A stretch of 64,000 nt of DNA from Nitrospinaceae bacterium (GTDB taxonomy: Bacteria; Nitrospinota; Nitrospinia; Nitrospinales; Nitrospinaceae): the NCBI GenBank assembly GCA_029261535.1, contig JAJDBF010000029.1:1-64000 (forward strand), given 5' to 3'. This document shows positions 8,198 through 17,687 of this stretch, piece by piece; position 1 is the stretch's first letter; every line of letters begins with the position of its first letter. Below the pieces are notes generated by a model, which searched no databases, was not told the DNA's origin, and saw only the letters and a program-made list of their open reading frames with translations. A program made the position numbers and the translations under genes.

Positions 8198-10339
8198 TTG
8201 AAAACTGAAACCCTCAAATTCCTGTTTGCCGTTCATAATCATCAGCCGGTGGGAAATTTCGGGCATGTGTTCGAAGACACTTTCGAAAAATGTTACCGAC
8301 CCTACCTCGAAACGCTGACGCAATTTCCGCAACTGAAAACCTCCGCCCATTTTTCCGGTCCTTTGCTGGAATGGATCGAAGCCCACCGTCCGGATTATTT
8401 AAAACAACTGCGGAGCATGGTGCAGGTCGGTCAACTTGAAATATTAGGTGGCGGTTTTTACGAACCCTTGCTTGCCACCATTCCGGAAGAGGACGCTCTC
8501 GGACAAATCCGGATGATGAACGAATATCTGCGGGAAAAACTAGGCACCACGCCACGCGGCTTATGGCTGGCGGAGCGTATCTGGTCCCCCACTCTGCCGC
8601 GCGTTATCGCTCACGCCGGAATCGAATTCACCATTCTCGACGACACGCATTTTTCGTATTCCGGGCTGGAAGACCGCGCCATTCATGGCTATTACATTAC
8701 CGAGAGTCAGGGCTACCCACTCAACCTGTTTCCCATTTCAAAAGAACTACGTTACTCCATTCCGTTCGATCTGCCGCAAGCGACGCTCGACAAACTGCGC
8801 ACGTTACATGAAGAGCGGCAATGCTCCGGATTGACCTACGCCGACGATGGGGAAAAATTTGGCAGTTGGCCTGAAACCTGGCAGTGGGTTTACGGTGAGC
8901 GTTATCTCGAAAGATTTTTTCAATCTCTGCAAGATAATAAGGAAAGGATTGAGACCCTGCATTTCGGAGAATACCTTGACCGGTATTCGCCAAACGGGCG
9001 CGTGTACCTTCCCCCCGCTTCTTATGAAGAGATGATGGAGTGGGCTCTGCCAGTGCACACCTCGCGTGAACTTCACAGCTTAAAAGAAGAAATGAAAATT
9101 AAGGGAATCGATGCCAGCGTCTCACGCCAGTTTATCCGTGGCGGACAGTGGGATAATTTTCTGACCAAATATCCGGCGAGCAACCGCATGCACAAACGCA
9201 TGCTCCTGACCAGTCGGGTCATCAATAAATTAGCGGACACGCATCCCGACAAAGCCGAGGCTCTTCAGCTTTTGTACCAGGGGCAATGTAATTGTTCCTA
9301 TTGGCACGGCTTGTTTGGCGGACTCTATTTGAACTACCTGCGCCATGCTGTTTATCAAAACCTGATTCAAGCGCAGGCTCTTGCCACCCGCAGTCTTGAC
9401 GACACCAAAGTCAGTTTTGAAAAGATCGACTACGATCTTGATGGGCATGCAGAATGGGTGGTGAGTCATTCTGAAATGACGGCGATCATCGCGCCTGCTC
9501 GCGGTGGCGCGGTGGTCGAGTTTGATTTTCATCCTGCCGCGTTCAACATCACCAACGTATTGGAACGCTCCGAAGAAACCTATCACCAGGCGATTCGGGA
9601 CCACGCCCATCAAGAGGAAGTGCCAACCGAACAACCGCAATCGATTCATGATCGTGTGCGGTTCAAACAGGAAGGCCTGGAATCGCTTCTTGTGTATGAC
9701 AAAAGGGAACGCTTGTCCTTACAGGAATATTTTGTGGCCTCTGATATTTCATTGGAACAAATCAAAACCGGCACCTTTGACGACCTTGGAACATTTGCCG
9801 GAGCAACATTTGATTCCTCACAAAATCAAAATGAAACAACCGGAGCTTCCTCTTTAAAGTTGGTTCGTACAGAACAACTGGGAACGAACCGGCAAACGGT
9901 TGAGCTGACCAAGTCGCTGACCTTTAAAGAACAGGAAGCTTCTATTCAAGCGCGTTACCAAATTCTGCATTCCGGTACGGAAACTTTGCGTGGGATGTTT
10001 GCGGTTGAGTTCAATGTTTCGCTGTTGGCAGGGGACGCGCCGGATCGATATTTTGTCGATGACCAAGGTGAGTTTTCAAATAAACCATTGGTTACGGAAG
10101 GTGAGGCGCGTCGACGGAAACGCTGGGGCATGCGCGATGACTGGTCGGGGATCGAAATTTCCTGGAGCCTGAAGAAGGCCAGCCGGATTTTATTTTATCC
10201 TGTAGAGACCGTTTCCCAATCCGAAGACGGCTTCGAAAAAACCTATCAAGGCAGTTGCATCTGGTTGCTTTGGGATGTGGCGTTGCCACCGGGCGAAAAA
10301 CTGGAATGGGAACTGGTCTGGCAAGTTGAGCGGGTTTAG
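8198..10339 (+). CDS. GH57 4-alpha-glucanotransferase / alpha-amylase-like
   Basis: The enzyme acts on alpha-1,4-glucans such as glycogen, in the cytosol. The 713 residues fit the GH57 glucanotransferase group with its C-terminal beta-sandwich domains. GH57 motifs appear in order: HNHQP at residues 13-17, GGGFYEP at 84-90, GLWLAERIW with the nucleophile E126, and YADDGEKFG with the acid/base D216 or D217. Spacing matches the Thermococcus enzyme. Residues about 290-370 form the helical middle domain, and the rest is the galactose-mutarotase-like sandwich. Translation must begin at the TTG at 8198, since no in-frame ATG or GTG lies near; GGAAGGAG is upstream. No other glycogen gene is adjacent. 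Confidence 0.9.
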   Translation: MKTETLKFLFAVHNHQPVGNFGHVFEDTFEKCYRPYLETLTQFPQLKTSAHFSGPLLEWIEAHRPDYLKQLRSMVQVGQLEILGGGFYEPLLATIPEEDALGQIRMMNEYLREKLGTTPRGLWLAERIWSPTLPRVIAHAGIEFTILDDTHFSYSGLEDRAIHGYYITESQGYPLNLFPISKELRYSIPFDLPQATLDKLRTLHEERQCSGLTYADDGEKFGSWPETWQWVYGERYLERFFQSLQDNKERIETLHFGEYLDRYSPNGRVYLPPASYEEMMEWALPVHTSRELHSLKEEMKIKGIDASVSRQFIRGGQWDNFLTKYPASNRMHKRMLLTSRVINKLADTHPDKAEALQLLYQGQCNCSYWHGLFGGLYLNYLRHAVYQNLIQAQALATRSLDDTKVSFEKIDYDLDGHAEWVVSHSEMTAIIAPARGGAVVEFDFHPAAFNITNVLERSEETYHQAIRDHAHQEEVPTEQPQSIHDRVRFKQEGLESLLVYDKRERLSLQEYFVASDISLEQIKTGTFDDLGTFAGATFDSSQNQNETTGASSLKLVRTEQLGTNRQTVELTKSLTFKEQEASIQARYQILHSGTETLRGMFAVEFNVSLLAGDAPDRYFVDDQGEFSNKPLVTEGEARRRKRWGMRDDWSGIEISWSLKKASRILFYPVETVSQSEDGFEKTYQGSCIWLLWDVALPPGEKLEWELVWQVERV

Positions 10340-10380
10340 CGGGCGACAAGAACGACTGGCAATAAAATTAGAATCGAAGG

Positions 10381-10797
10381 TTATTCCCCGGGGTCGGCCC
10401 CGTTTAAAAAACCGACCAGATGGGCCCGTTTTTCCGGACCCCCGTTTTGATAAATTCGAACCAGCTTGGCAATCAACTCCATCAATTTTTGATCCTCGCC
10501 GTAAGTTTCCGCCGATTCCTGCACAACGTCCACCCGGCCTTCGCCGCCCATCTCCGTCCGGTTCATCGACCCCTTGCCGGTCAACAACCAGATAATGTTG
10601 ACACTGGTGTGCTGATAGAGTTTGGCCAATGTGTCGGCAGAAGGCAGAGACTTATCGTTTTCAATATCGGACAGGGACCCCTGAGAAACCCTTATCAGGC
10701 GTGCCAACTCATACGCCTTGAGTGGCAGGGTTTTCCTCCACTCCCTGAGACGCCGACCAAGGTATTTTGCGGCACCCGCTGTTTTATCTTCTGTCAT
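10381..10797 (-). CDS. XRE-family HTH transcriptional regulator
   Basis: The 138-residue protein carries a Cro/CI-type helix-turn-helix at about residues 14-72, with the typical 'LIRVSQGSLSDIENDKSLPSADTLAKLY' run (recognition helix near SQGSLSDIE). It ends in the 'WLLTGKG' signature of phage-like and stress regulators. The C-terminal 60 residues are helical and may be for dimerisation. It probably binds DNA as a dimer, and a near-palindrome TTTAAACGGTGTTAAA at 10839-10854, just upstream, could be an autoregulatory operator. That is a guess. The gene is convergent with the GH57 gene and faces a long A+T-rich spacer. Confidence 0.85.
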   Translation of the reverse strand: MTEDKTAGAAKYLGRRLREWRKTLPLKAYELARLIRVSQGSLSDIENDKSLPSADTLAKLYQHTSVNIIWLLTGKGSMNRTEMGGEGRVDVVQESAETYGEDQKLMELIAKLVRIYQNGGPEKRAHLVGFLNGADPGE

Positions 10798-11498
10798 TGG
10801 CTGTCCAATATGGAGGCGCAGGTTATTTTGTTTGCCGATTTAAACGGTGTTAAAAATGAACCAACGTCTTTACTTCAATTATTTATTCTGGGGGGAAAGG
10901 AACTCTATATTACAGAGCGATTACTTGCCTATTTGATTCCATTCCCAAGTCCTCGCCAAACAGAGGACAATAACAATTATTTACATTTACATTAAATAGG
11001 TAAAGCGCGATCAATATAATACATAAAATAAAGATGTCAATCCTTAAGTATGTAAAAATGAAAGTCTACAAAATCATTTGTTTTAAAGGATTTATCGCAT
11101 CACCCAACTGGCTTCATGAACTTGTCCGCTAATCAGGGAATTGACATTATGGGCAAATTATTTGCACATTAAAAACACGGCAATCAATTATTTTCGGATA
11201 AATAAATAAAAATTCGGTCTACTTTAAATTAATGATTTTTCCGAAAAGTCATCATTTCTTGATATTCGACAAACCATTATTTTTAGAGGATTAATTAAAA
11301 CCATCAAAAAATAATACTAGATTTCGTATAGAGGGAATCTTTGAAAATTATTCCGATTTCCAAATATGTTCTCCGGGTTTCCCGGATTCTTCATACAGTT
11401 TTATGCATAAATTTTCAATGCCCCTGAATGGAGAGAGAGGAGGGACGCATTAAAATACCCGTGTTATTGCCTGTCAAGTTGCCCGTCAGCCCCCCACG
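10798..11498. other. A+T-rich 700-base non-coding region
   Basis: No convincing open reading frame exists on either strand, and the base composition is strikingly A+T-rich against the surrounding genes. A plus-strand TTGACA lies near 11141, but no good -10 element follows. It may hold the regulator's operators, a horizontally acquired scar or an unrecognised RNA. Confidence 0.5.
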
Positions 11499-13199
11499 CT
11501 AGTGGGTGCCAGGAGAGGCGGGAATGACCGGAATTTTGGAAGGCCCCACCGGCAGGAGGACCTCGAACAGCCCCACTTTTTCCCATAACTGATAGTGTCG
11601 CTGGAGGTGTCGGTAAATTATCGGGGCGTAGCGGCTAAAGCGTCGGTCCTCTTTCCCATCAATGGCAAAATCTGCAAGGATGACCAGCTGTGGCGATTTG
11701 ATCAGCAACTGATGCACCACCTCTTGCTGAGCCGCATCGTCCAGCATGCCCGGCAAAATCCAGCCGTGAGCGATAGGATTGGCCCGATCGGTCAAATAAT
11801 AGAACAGCGGGTTCAACGGAAGAGCCAGAATAGAATCACCGGGCTTGGTCGCGATCTCAATTTTGTCGATCAGCTGGCGCACCCAGCGGGCTTCATAAGG
11901 GTTGGTCCAAACCGTCATCCTGTCCATTTCCAGCTTTTCCGTGTTTTGCCAGCGCGCGCCCACGGAGCCTACATAAAATCCGTGACCGAAATTCATTTCA
12001 TATAAAAACAGGAGGGGGAAAATGCCGACCAGAAAATGGACCAGCAATTTTTCTGGAGCCCAGAAGGAAATCCGCTCCTCTAAATGGGCAAAAAGAGTCA
12101 TGAGTCTATTGCGTAATCTGAATAAGAGGTAAGGCAGAAGAATGTAGAACGCTGGCAGGGTCCGGATTAAATTATCGAATCCGGCGCGCCACACCACCAG
12201 ACCAAAAGCGCAGATGCCCATGCCGGTCACCGCCAGCAAGAATAACTGCGATTGATTCGAGCCGCGCCGTGCCATCCGGTCACGCCCCAGCAGGATCAGT
12301 ACCAGCGCATAAGTGGCAAGTGGGATGTAAAACATGACCCGCTCAAACATGCGGTCCGGCCCCTCGGTTCGCCAAATCTCCCAAAAAGGAAACAATGCAG
12401 GAAAGGGGTTGCCCCACACCGCGTGCGTGTTGAATACGATTTCGATAAATTTTTGCGGCACCTGATAACGCCAGAGGAACATCATCAGGATTCCGGAAAT
12501 TGCTATCAGGATTCCAAGACCCAGGCCAAGTCGCACAGGGGACGTTGGTTTATTATCGATCCGGGTGACCGGGTCGCGCCAACGCCATAAGGCCAGCAGT
12601 CCCCACAGGCCGACTGAGAATATGGCGATCTCCATTTTGAAGGGAATGCAGAGCAGGATTGCGGTGGCGAGCAAAAGGCCGCGCCAAAATTTGGGGCGTT
12701 CCAGCCAGCGCACCAGACAAAACAAAACTAGTACGCAAAAGAGGGGAAAGAAACGGTTGTAGTACATCGAAGGGGCACTCAACATCATCGCCCCGGCCAA
12801 CAGGGAAAAACCCACCGGCATGATGCGCCGCGAAATGGCATACACCATCAACGGCATTAACGGTGTGAACACCGCCACACTCAGGCGCAGACTGTGCAAG
12901 CTGATGCCAAACCAGTCGAAGAACCAGGCAGAGTAAATATAACGACCCGGCAGGTAGCCAATAGGATTGAAGTCGCGCAGGGCCATCTCACCGCGGAAAG
13001 TGCGCAGGGTGCCATCGGCAAACCCGCCCTCATCCCACAGGTTGAGCCCGTAATCGAGAAAGGAAAGATAGTAGAAAAATATCAGGACATAAGCGGTCGC
13101 CCATCTCAACACAGTGGATTGAAATAGTGACGCGCCTAAAAAAAACTTATTCAGGCCTGGAGGAGCAGACATGGGTGTTGAGACAAGAGTCGGCGGCAT
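11499..13199 (-). CDS. GT39-like integral membrane glycosyltransferase
   Basis: The 566-residue protein has about ten to twelve hydrophobic segments and a first periplasmic loop carrying 'NLWDEGGFADGTLR'. That acidic loop resembles the D-E motif of the ArnT/PMT superfamily, which transfers sugars from polyprenyl-phosphate donors. A soluble C-terminal part (about residues 430-566) follows the last helix. The acceptor cannot be deduced: lipid A, protein and cell-surface glycan are all possible. The start at 13199 has AGGT at suitable spacing, and a second ATG nine codons in is an alternative. It lies 30 bases downstream of nagZ on the same strand, so the two are probably co-transcribed. The last bases overlap a family B repeat unit at 11481-11510. 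Confidence 0.7.
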   Translation of the reverse strand: MPPTLVSTPMSAPPGLNKFFLGASLFQSTVLRWATAYVLIFFYYLSFLDYGLNLWDEGGFADGTLRTFRGEMALRDFNPIGYLPGRYIYSAWFFDWFGISLHSLRLSVAVFTPLMPLMVYAISRRIMPVGFSLLAGAMMLSAPSMYYNRFFPLFCVLVLFCLVRWLERPKFWRGLLLATAILLCIPFKMEIAIFSVGLWGLLALWRWRDPVTRIDNKPTSPVRLGLGLGILIAISGILMMFLWRYQVPQKFIEIVFNTHAVWGNPFPALFPFWEIWRTEGPDRMFERVMFYIPLATYALVLILLGRDRMARRGSNQSQLFLLAVTGMGICAFGLVVWRAGFDNLIRTLPAFYILLPYLLFRLRNRLMTLFAHLEERISFWAPEKLLVHFLVGIFPLLFLYEMNFGHGFYVGSVGARWQNTEKLEMDRMTVWTNPYEARWVRQLIDKIEIATKPGDSILALPLNPLFYYLTDRANPIAHGWILPGMLDDAAQQEVVHQLLIKSPQLVILADFAIDGKEDRRFSRYAPIIYRHLQRHYQLWEKVGLFEVLLPVGPSKIPVIPASPGTH

Positions 13200-13229
13200 A
13201 ATACCTGATCGGGTATTGGGCCGCAGGAC

Positions 13230-14369
13230 TCAAGAGGAAAGGAAACCCGCCATTTCTTCCGCCAGGCGGGAGTGTTCTTCGGACCATTCATCAAAGTTAG
13301 GGGCCTTTTCAGGAACCGACGGCAGAGCCTTCTTCATTTTCTCCAGGCGGTCGATGGTCGCGTGAATCGAGTCCGGGTTGATCGATTGATTGCGCACCCC
13401 GACCATCAGCTCTGCATGCAGGGTCCGCACCCGATCCGGATTGTTACCGACCATGAAGATATCGAGACCGGCGAAGACTCCCATGCCAGCAAGTTTTTCA
13501 AATTCAAATTGATCTTCGATGGCTTTCATTTCCAGATCATCGGAAATTAAAAGTCCATCGAACTGCAATTGACCGCGCAGGACCTTTTTCAGGATAGGTT
13601 CAGAAAAAGTGGCCGGTAAATTTTTATCCCATGCCGGGTAAACCACATGCGCCGTCATGATTGCCTTGAGTCCGTTTTGAATGCATTGCGAAAACGGCGC
13701 AAGCTCCACCTGCTCCAGCGTCGCCCGGTCGCGCTCTACCGTGGGCAGGGCCAGATGCGAATCCTGTGTGGTGTCGCCATGTCCGGGAAAGTGTTTGCCA
13801 ACCGCCAGCACCCCGTGGTCCTGCATCCCGTTGAGCAGAGCGAGGCCCAGCACCCCGGCGCGTAACGGGTCGTTGGAAAGAGCGCGCATGCCGATGATCG
13901 GGTTGTCCGGATTGGTGTTCACATCCAGCACCGGCGCGTAATTCATATTGATGCCCATGGCAGACAACTCGCGTCCCAGTGCCGTGCCAAAACGGTAAGC
14001 CAGTTCGTGCGAGTCCGCGATCCCCAAACAGCCGGGCTCCGGAAACTTAGTGAACGGTTCTGTCAGTCGGGCCACCTTGCCGCCTTCCTGATCGACGGAA
14101 ATAAAAAGCGGCCAGCCCGACGACACCTCATCGGCAAGTTTCTGCAGGTCCCTGACAAGCTGAAACAACTGCTGAGGATTTTCATAATTCCGGGAAAATA
14201 ATATGATCCCGCCCACCTGGCAATCGCGAATCAACTGTTCCGTTTCCTGGGTCAGCGTGGTGCCCTCGATGCCGCAGATGATCATCTGCCCGACACGCTG
14301 GCTTAAAGTCTCAAGAGGTTTCAAAATCAATAATCCCGTAAAAAAGCTGAATAATGTATGGAGTATCAA
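13230..14369 (-). CDS. nagZ: Beta-N-acetylhexosaminidase (GH3)
   Basis: NagZ removes N-acetylglucosamine from muropeptides during peptidoglycan recycling, in the cytosol. The GH3 barrel is clear: 'ISVDQEGGKVARL', 'GKHFPGHGDTTQDSH' with the catalytic histidine of the flexible loop, and 'LISDDLEMKA' with the nucleophile aspartate. The best-preserved domain starts at 'LSQRVGQMIICGIEG', about residue 23. The longest reading frame begins at a TTG at 14369 without a clear ribosome-binding site, and TTG codons near 14324-14330 are equally plausible, so the exact start is uncertain by some 15 codons. The window also contains MltA, another cell-wall turnover enzyme. The following membrane glycosyltransferase gene is 30 bases away. 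Confidence 0.88.
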   Translation of the reverse strand: MILHTLFSFFTGLLILKPLETLSQRVGQMIICGIEGTTLTQETEQLIRDCQVGGIILFSRNYENPQQLFQLVRDLQKLADEVSSGWPLFISVDQEGGKVARLTEPFTKFPEPGCLGIADSHELAYRFGTALGRELSAMGINMNYAPVLDVNTNPDNPIIGMRALSNDPLRAGVLGLALLNGMQDHGVLAVGKHFPGHGDTTQDSHLALPTVERDRATLEQVELAPFSQCIQNGLKAIMTAHVVYPAWDKNLPATFSEPILKKVLRGQLQFDGLLISDDLEMKAIEDQFEFEKLAGMGVFAGLDIFMVGNNPDRVRTLHAELMVGVRNQSINPDSIHATIDRLEKMKKALPSVPEKAPNFDEWSEEHSRLAEEMAGFLSS

Positions 14370-14584
14370 GCAGAAGGCCCGGAAATTCAGGCTTCAGAGA
14401 GAATACCACGGCGTTATGTCCAGATTGAAGAATTTTGTTCTCAATTCCGCGCCGGACGCTATGCTAAAATTAACCTGTAGCCATAATTTTTAATCATCAA
14501 GCTTCCAAAACTGTTTTCCTGAGCCGGTCGATCAGCAACTTCTTCTTTCGACAGGTTCAAGGTGACTGATAGTGAATTTCCCTC

Positions 14585-15835
14585 ATGCAAAATAGAGTGG
14601 TCATCACCGGGTTGGGCATCGTCAGCCCCAACGGCATCGGCAAACAAAATTTCTGGGATAACACGATCAACGGCATCAGCGGGATCGGTCGCATTGCCGC
14701 GTTTGATCCCGTCGGGCTCGACTGCCAGATCGCTGGCGAAGTGTCGGGCTTTGATCCGGAAACGTACTTCCCGAAAAACGAACTGAAAAAACTTCCGCGC
14801 GCGGTGCCACTATGTGTCGCCGCTTCCAAAGAAGCGTTCGACGATGCGGGCATCGATTTCGATTCCTTCTCGGAAGAAGATTTTGAAAGCCTCGGCGTGA
14901 TCGTCGGCACCGGTGGTGCCGGTTTCGATTTTTCAGAAAAGCAATTCGCCCTCTATTATTCCGACCAGAAAAAAAAAGTCAGCCCCTACGCCATATCCAA
15001 TTCGCTGGTCGGCATGTTGTCGAGTGAAATCTCAATGAAGTTTGGCCTGCAAGGGCGCAGTCATGTGATCTCCAACGGATGCACCAGTTCCACCGATGCC
15101 ATGGGCTACGCCCTCAACGCCATCCGCTCCGGGCAAGAGACATGGGTGCTCACCGGCGGTGTGGAAGCCTGCGTGACTCCGGCGATGATGACCGGCTTCG
15201 AAAGAATGCGCGCCAACCCGGTGCACTTCAACGAGGACCCCGAGCGCGGATCGCGACCGTTCAACCGCGACCGCGAAGGATTCGTTCTCGCCGAAGGCAG
15301 TTGGATGATGGTCATGGAAGATCTCGAACACGCCATGAAGCGCGGTGCCCACATCTATGCCGAGGTCGTCGGTTACGGTTCCACCTGCGATGCCTACCAC
15401 CGCGTCGCCATCATGCCCGACGGCAAACAATCGACCCGCGCCCTGCTGATGGCGATGAAGGACGCGCAGATCAACGAAGACGCTATCGATTACATAAATT
15501 TTCACGGCACCTCGACCGTGATGAACGACCGCATTGAAACCCTCGCCGTTAAAGGCGCGCTCAATGGCCACGCCATGAAGGTCCCGGTCAGTTCCACCAA
15601 GTCGATGGTCGGGCATCCGCAAGGCGCGTCCGGCGCGCTCGGTAGCACCATCTGCCTTTTGAGTCTGCAGGAAAGCGTGCTGACACCGACCATCAATATG
15701 GAAACGCCCGACCCGGATTGCGACCTGGATTACATCGCCAACACAAGTCGCGATAAATCAATTGATATCGCCATCAGCAACTGCATCTCCTTTGGCTCGA
15801 AAAATTCCGCGTTGGTATTTCGACGCTTTTCCTGA
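14585..15835 (+). CDS. Beta-ketoacyl synthase, FabF/KS-alpha-like
   Basis: The 416-residue protein is a condensing enzyme with the complete Cys-His-His triad: C166 in SNGCTSSTDAMG, H308 in NFHGTST and H344 in MVGHPQGASG, with the supporting lysine K339. It elongates acyl chains on acyl carrier protein by decarboxylative condensation. The cysteine motif is not the usual fatty-acid form (TACATG). It resembles the xGCTSGLD form of type II polyketide and related KS-alpha enzymes. No acyl carrier protein, chain-length factor or ketoreductase lies beside it, so it may be a specialised fatty-acid elongase. The ribosome-binding site is weak. The gene is divergent from nagZ, and a lipoprotein gene follows 34 bases later on the same strand. 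Confidence 0.9.
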   Translation: MQNRVVITGLGIVSPNGIGKQNFWDNTINGISGIGRIAAFDPVGLDCQIAGEVSGFDPETYFPKNELKKLPRAVPLCVAASKEAFDDAGIDFDSFSEEDFESLGVIVGTGGAGFDFSEKQFALYYSDQKKKVSPYAISNSLVGMLSSEISMKFGLQGRSHVISNGCTSSTDAMGYALNAIRSGQETWVLTGGVEACVTPAMMTGFERMRANPVHFNEDPERGSRPFNRDREGFVLAEGSWMMVMEDLEHAMKRGAHIYAEVVGYGSTCDAYHRVAIMPDGKQSTRALLMAMKDAQINEDAIDYINFHGTSTVMNDRIETLAVKGALNGHAMKVPVSSTKSMVGHPQGASGALGSTICLLSLQESVLTPTINMETPDPDCDLDYIANTSRDKSIDIAISNCISFGSKNSALVFRRFS

Positions 15836-15869
15836 GGCGAACCACTTTCAATTGCGTTACACTATTTTT

Positions 15870-16472
15870 ATGAAACTCATTTCCTGCATAAAACAATCAA
15901 GGATGTGGCGCATCGGTTTGGTCTGCCTGTGCTGGGCGACGCTCGGTGCCTGCGCCGGTAAACTGGCCGACGTGACCGTCACCGTGGTCGATCAAAAAAC
16001 CGCACTGGAAAACCAGGTGCTCGGCAGTTACGAAGAGTTGGGTGAAGATGTCATGTTGCTTGCGTCGGTGCGTTCGGTCGATGAAAGCGGCAAGCTCAAA
16101 ACCGTGCGCCAGATTCCGCCGGGCAAGATGAAAGCCGTGCGTGCCAAACAACGGCAGGAATTCAATCAGGATGATGTGACGCAGTTCAAGAATGACGGAT
16201 CAGCGGGGGAAGGCAAGAGCGGTTACCTCGTGTTCCTCGAAACCACGAAAACCAAAACCGATACGGCATATAAAAAGTTTGTGCAATCAATCGTGACCGA
16301 AGAAAACGAAGACCGACGAGCGATCTACGAACGCATCGTCGCCACCAACGAAGCCTTCAGCGAAGGCGACCTGCCGAAAGTTGAAGAAATCTCCGCCAGC
16401 CTGAATCGCGGCAACGCCAAGCCTGGCGAAAAAATCCAGCTCGACACCGGCACCTGGTCCACCAAAAAATAA
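15870..16472 (+). CDS. YdbL-like DUF1318 lipoprotein
   Basis: The 200-residue protein has a lipoprotein signal peptide ending in a lipobox (LGAC at about residues 24-27), so it is probably anchored in the periplasm. Its tail has the DUF1318 pattern: 'ENEDRRAIYERIVATN', then a helix with a glycine, and an end like 'GEKIQLDTGTW'. The family function is unknown; E. coli YdbL lies beside a large periplasmic protein in that species. The start was placed at 15870, where the hydrophobic leader begins, because an upstream ATG in frame would give an unnatural 36-residue extension overlapping the ketosynthase gene. Confidence 0.7.
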   Translation: MKLISCIKQSRMWRIGLVCLCWATLGACAGKLADVTVTVVDQKTALENQVLGSYEELGEDVMLLASVRSVDESGKLKTVRQIPPGKMKAVRAKQRQEFNQDDVTQFKNDGSAGEGKSGYLVFLETTKTKTDTAYKKFVQSIVTEENEDRRAIYERIVATNEAFSEGDLPKVEEISASLNRGNAKPGEKIQLDTGTWSTKK

Positions 16473-17075
16473 TTCCCCGCCAGGTGACTCCTCCGGCAAC
16501 AGAGACCTTTGCATAAGGTGGTTTTGTTTTATTGAGGTTTTTTTGTCGGGGAAAATCGAAAATTATGGCTTCCGTCTCTTTGATCCACATCTTTTCTGGT
16601 GTGGTTCGCGTGGGCATTGTGCATTTTTTCCTGGCTTCGTTCGGACTTTCCCTGCTTCTACCAAACCCCTCCCTACGTTTGCACCAGCACCAACGGATAC
16701 GACGGGCGGCCCGCGTTTGAACCATAAATACCAGACAACTTATCCTCAAGCAGGCTGAAACCCAAAACCTCATCCACTTCAGAAAGAAAGTTCGTTGCAC
16801 CCGTCACCAACTCATCCGCAATGCTCAACGGACCCAGTTGCTTTTGCATCTCTACCCTCCATGGATTCAATTAGAAAAACCTCGAGCAAGCCAAACACTC
16901 AACACATCATAATCCACACAATAAATTCCGCAGACTTTATGCAAAGGTCTTTCCGTAGAAGGAGAGGGATAATTAAACGCTGTTTATTGATTGACCGCAC
17001 CGTCTGGGGAATTTGCAAACGGGAGATTTGCCCGATACAATAGCCCTCGATTTTAATCTACCTCCATGAGTCCCT
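16473..17075. other. Spacer containing a transposase remnant
   Basis: The only recognisable content is the degenerate transposase piece at 16673-16870 on the minus strand. The remaining bases show no gene. Confidence 0.5.
16673..16870 (-). pseudogene. Truncated IS5-type transposase N-terminus
   Basis: The 65-codon frame begins with residues resembling the N-terminus of IS5-group transposases and ends 'YGSNAGRPSYPLVLVQT', close to the conserved 'GRPsYPp..l.k.lLLQ' segment. The frame stops there, where a functional enzyme would run on for about 250-400 more residues. The bases beyond carry no continuation that I can see in any frame. I infer a decayed element with the catalytic domain deleted. 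No inverted repeats or target duplications could be found. Confidence 0.5.
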
Positions 17076-17687
17076 ATGAAACTATTTGTCAATGGTGAAG
17101 AGATCCCCGATTCCATCGCGGAAACTGAACTCGGCCCTTTGCTGGATCGACTTCTGCAGGAACGCCAGTCTCTCGGGCTTCATATTCTAGCCCTCCGGGT
17201 AAACGATATGGAACTGGCTCTTGAAAGCGATGAAACTTTCAAGGTTGTCCTTAACCTGGAGGACCGCATCGAAGTCGACTTCGCTCCCATTGAGGCTCTC
17301 ATCGCTCGCAATATTGAAAATGCCGGCGAGTACCTCGACCGTCTTCTGCCCGGCTTTGAGAAAGCGGCAAATTTATTTCGCATGGGAAGCGAGCAGGAGG
17401 CCAACCAGTTTTTTCTCGAGATCATTGATGGCATCGAATGGTTTTCCGAGGTGGTCGACTCCATTATCGAGGCCACCGGTCAGGACCCCTCCCTGATGAT
17501 CCTCGGTAAAGAATCGCTTCAGGACAGAAAAGAACGTCTGCTGGGCTTCACCACACAAATGGTGGAAGCCAATCAGAACCGGGACTGGGTCCTGCTAGCC
17601 GACCTGCTGGAGTACGAATTGACCCCTTTCTATGCTGAATGGCAATCCCTTCTGCCGAAGCTCCTACCGCCCAACCAGCCTAACTAG
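17076..17687 (+). CDS. Conserved helical protein, flagellar cluster (hypothetical)
   Basis: I cannot name this 203-residue protein. The first about 70 residues read like a small beta-alpha fold ('MKLFVNGEEIPD…DRIEVDF'). The remainder is helical and acidic, and ends in a segment, 'LLADLLEYELTPFYAEWQ', typical of four-helix proteins found next to flagellin or chaperone genes. No signal peptide is present. Its position ahead of the FliD-like, FlgN-like and FlgM-like genes, all on one strand, suggests a flagella-linked or secretion-chaperone role. That is inference from context. The start is a plain ATG with no strong ribosome-binding site. Confidence 0.55.
   Translation: MKLFVNGEEIPDSIAETELGPLLDRLLQERQSLGLHILALRVNDMELALESDETFKVVLNLEDRIEVDFAPIEALIARNIENAGEYLDRLLPGFEKAANLFRMGSEQEANQFFLEIIDGIEWFSEVVDSIIEATGQDPSLMILGKESLQDRKERLLGFTTQMVEANQNRDWVLLADLLEYELTPFYAEWQSLLPKLLPPNQPN

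Noticed and set aside
10420..10995. A 191-codon plus-strand frame over the XRE regulator
   Set aside because: It is antisense to the well-recognised helix-turn-helix gene and its protein has no domain pattern.
11141..11175. A promoter in the A+T-rich spacer based on TTGACA
   Set aside because: The -35 match is good but no -10 hexamer lies at a suitable distance and no gene follows in that direction.
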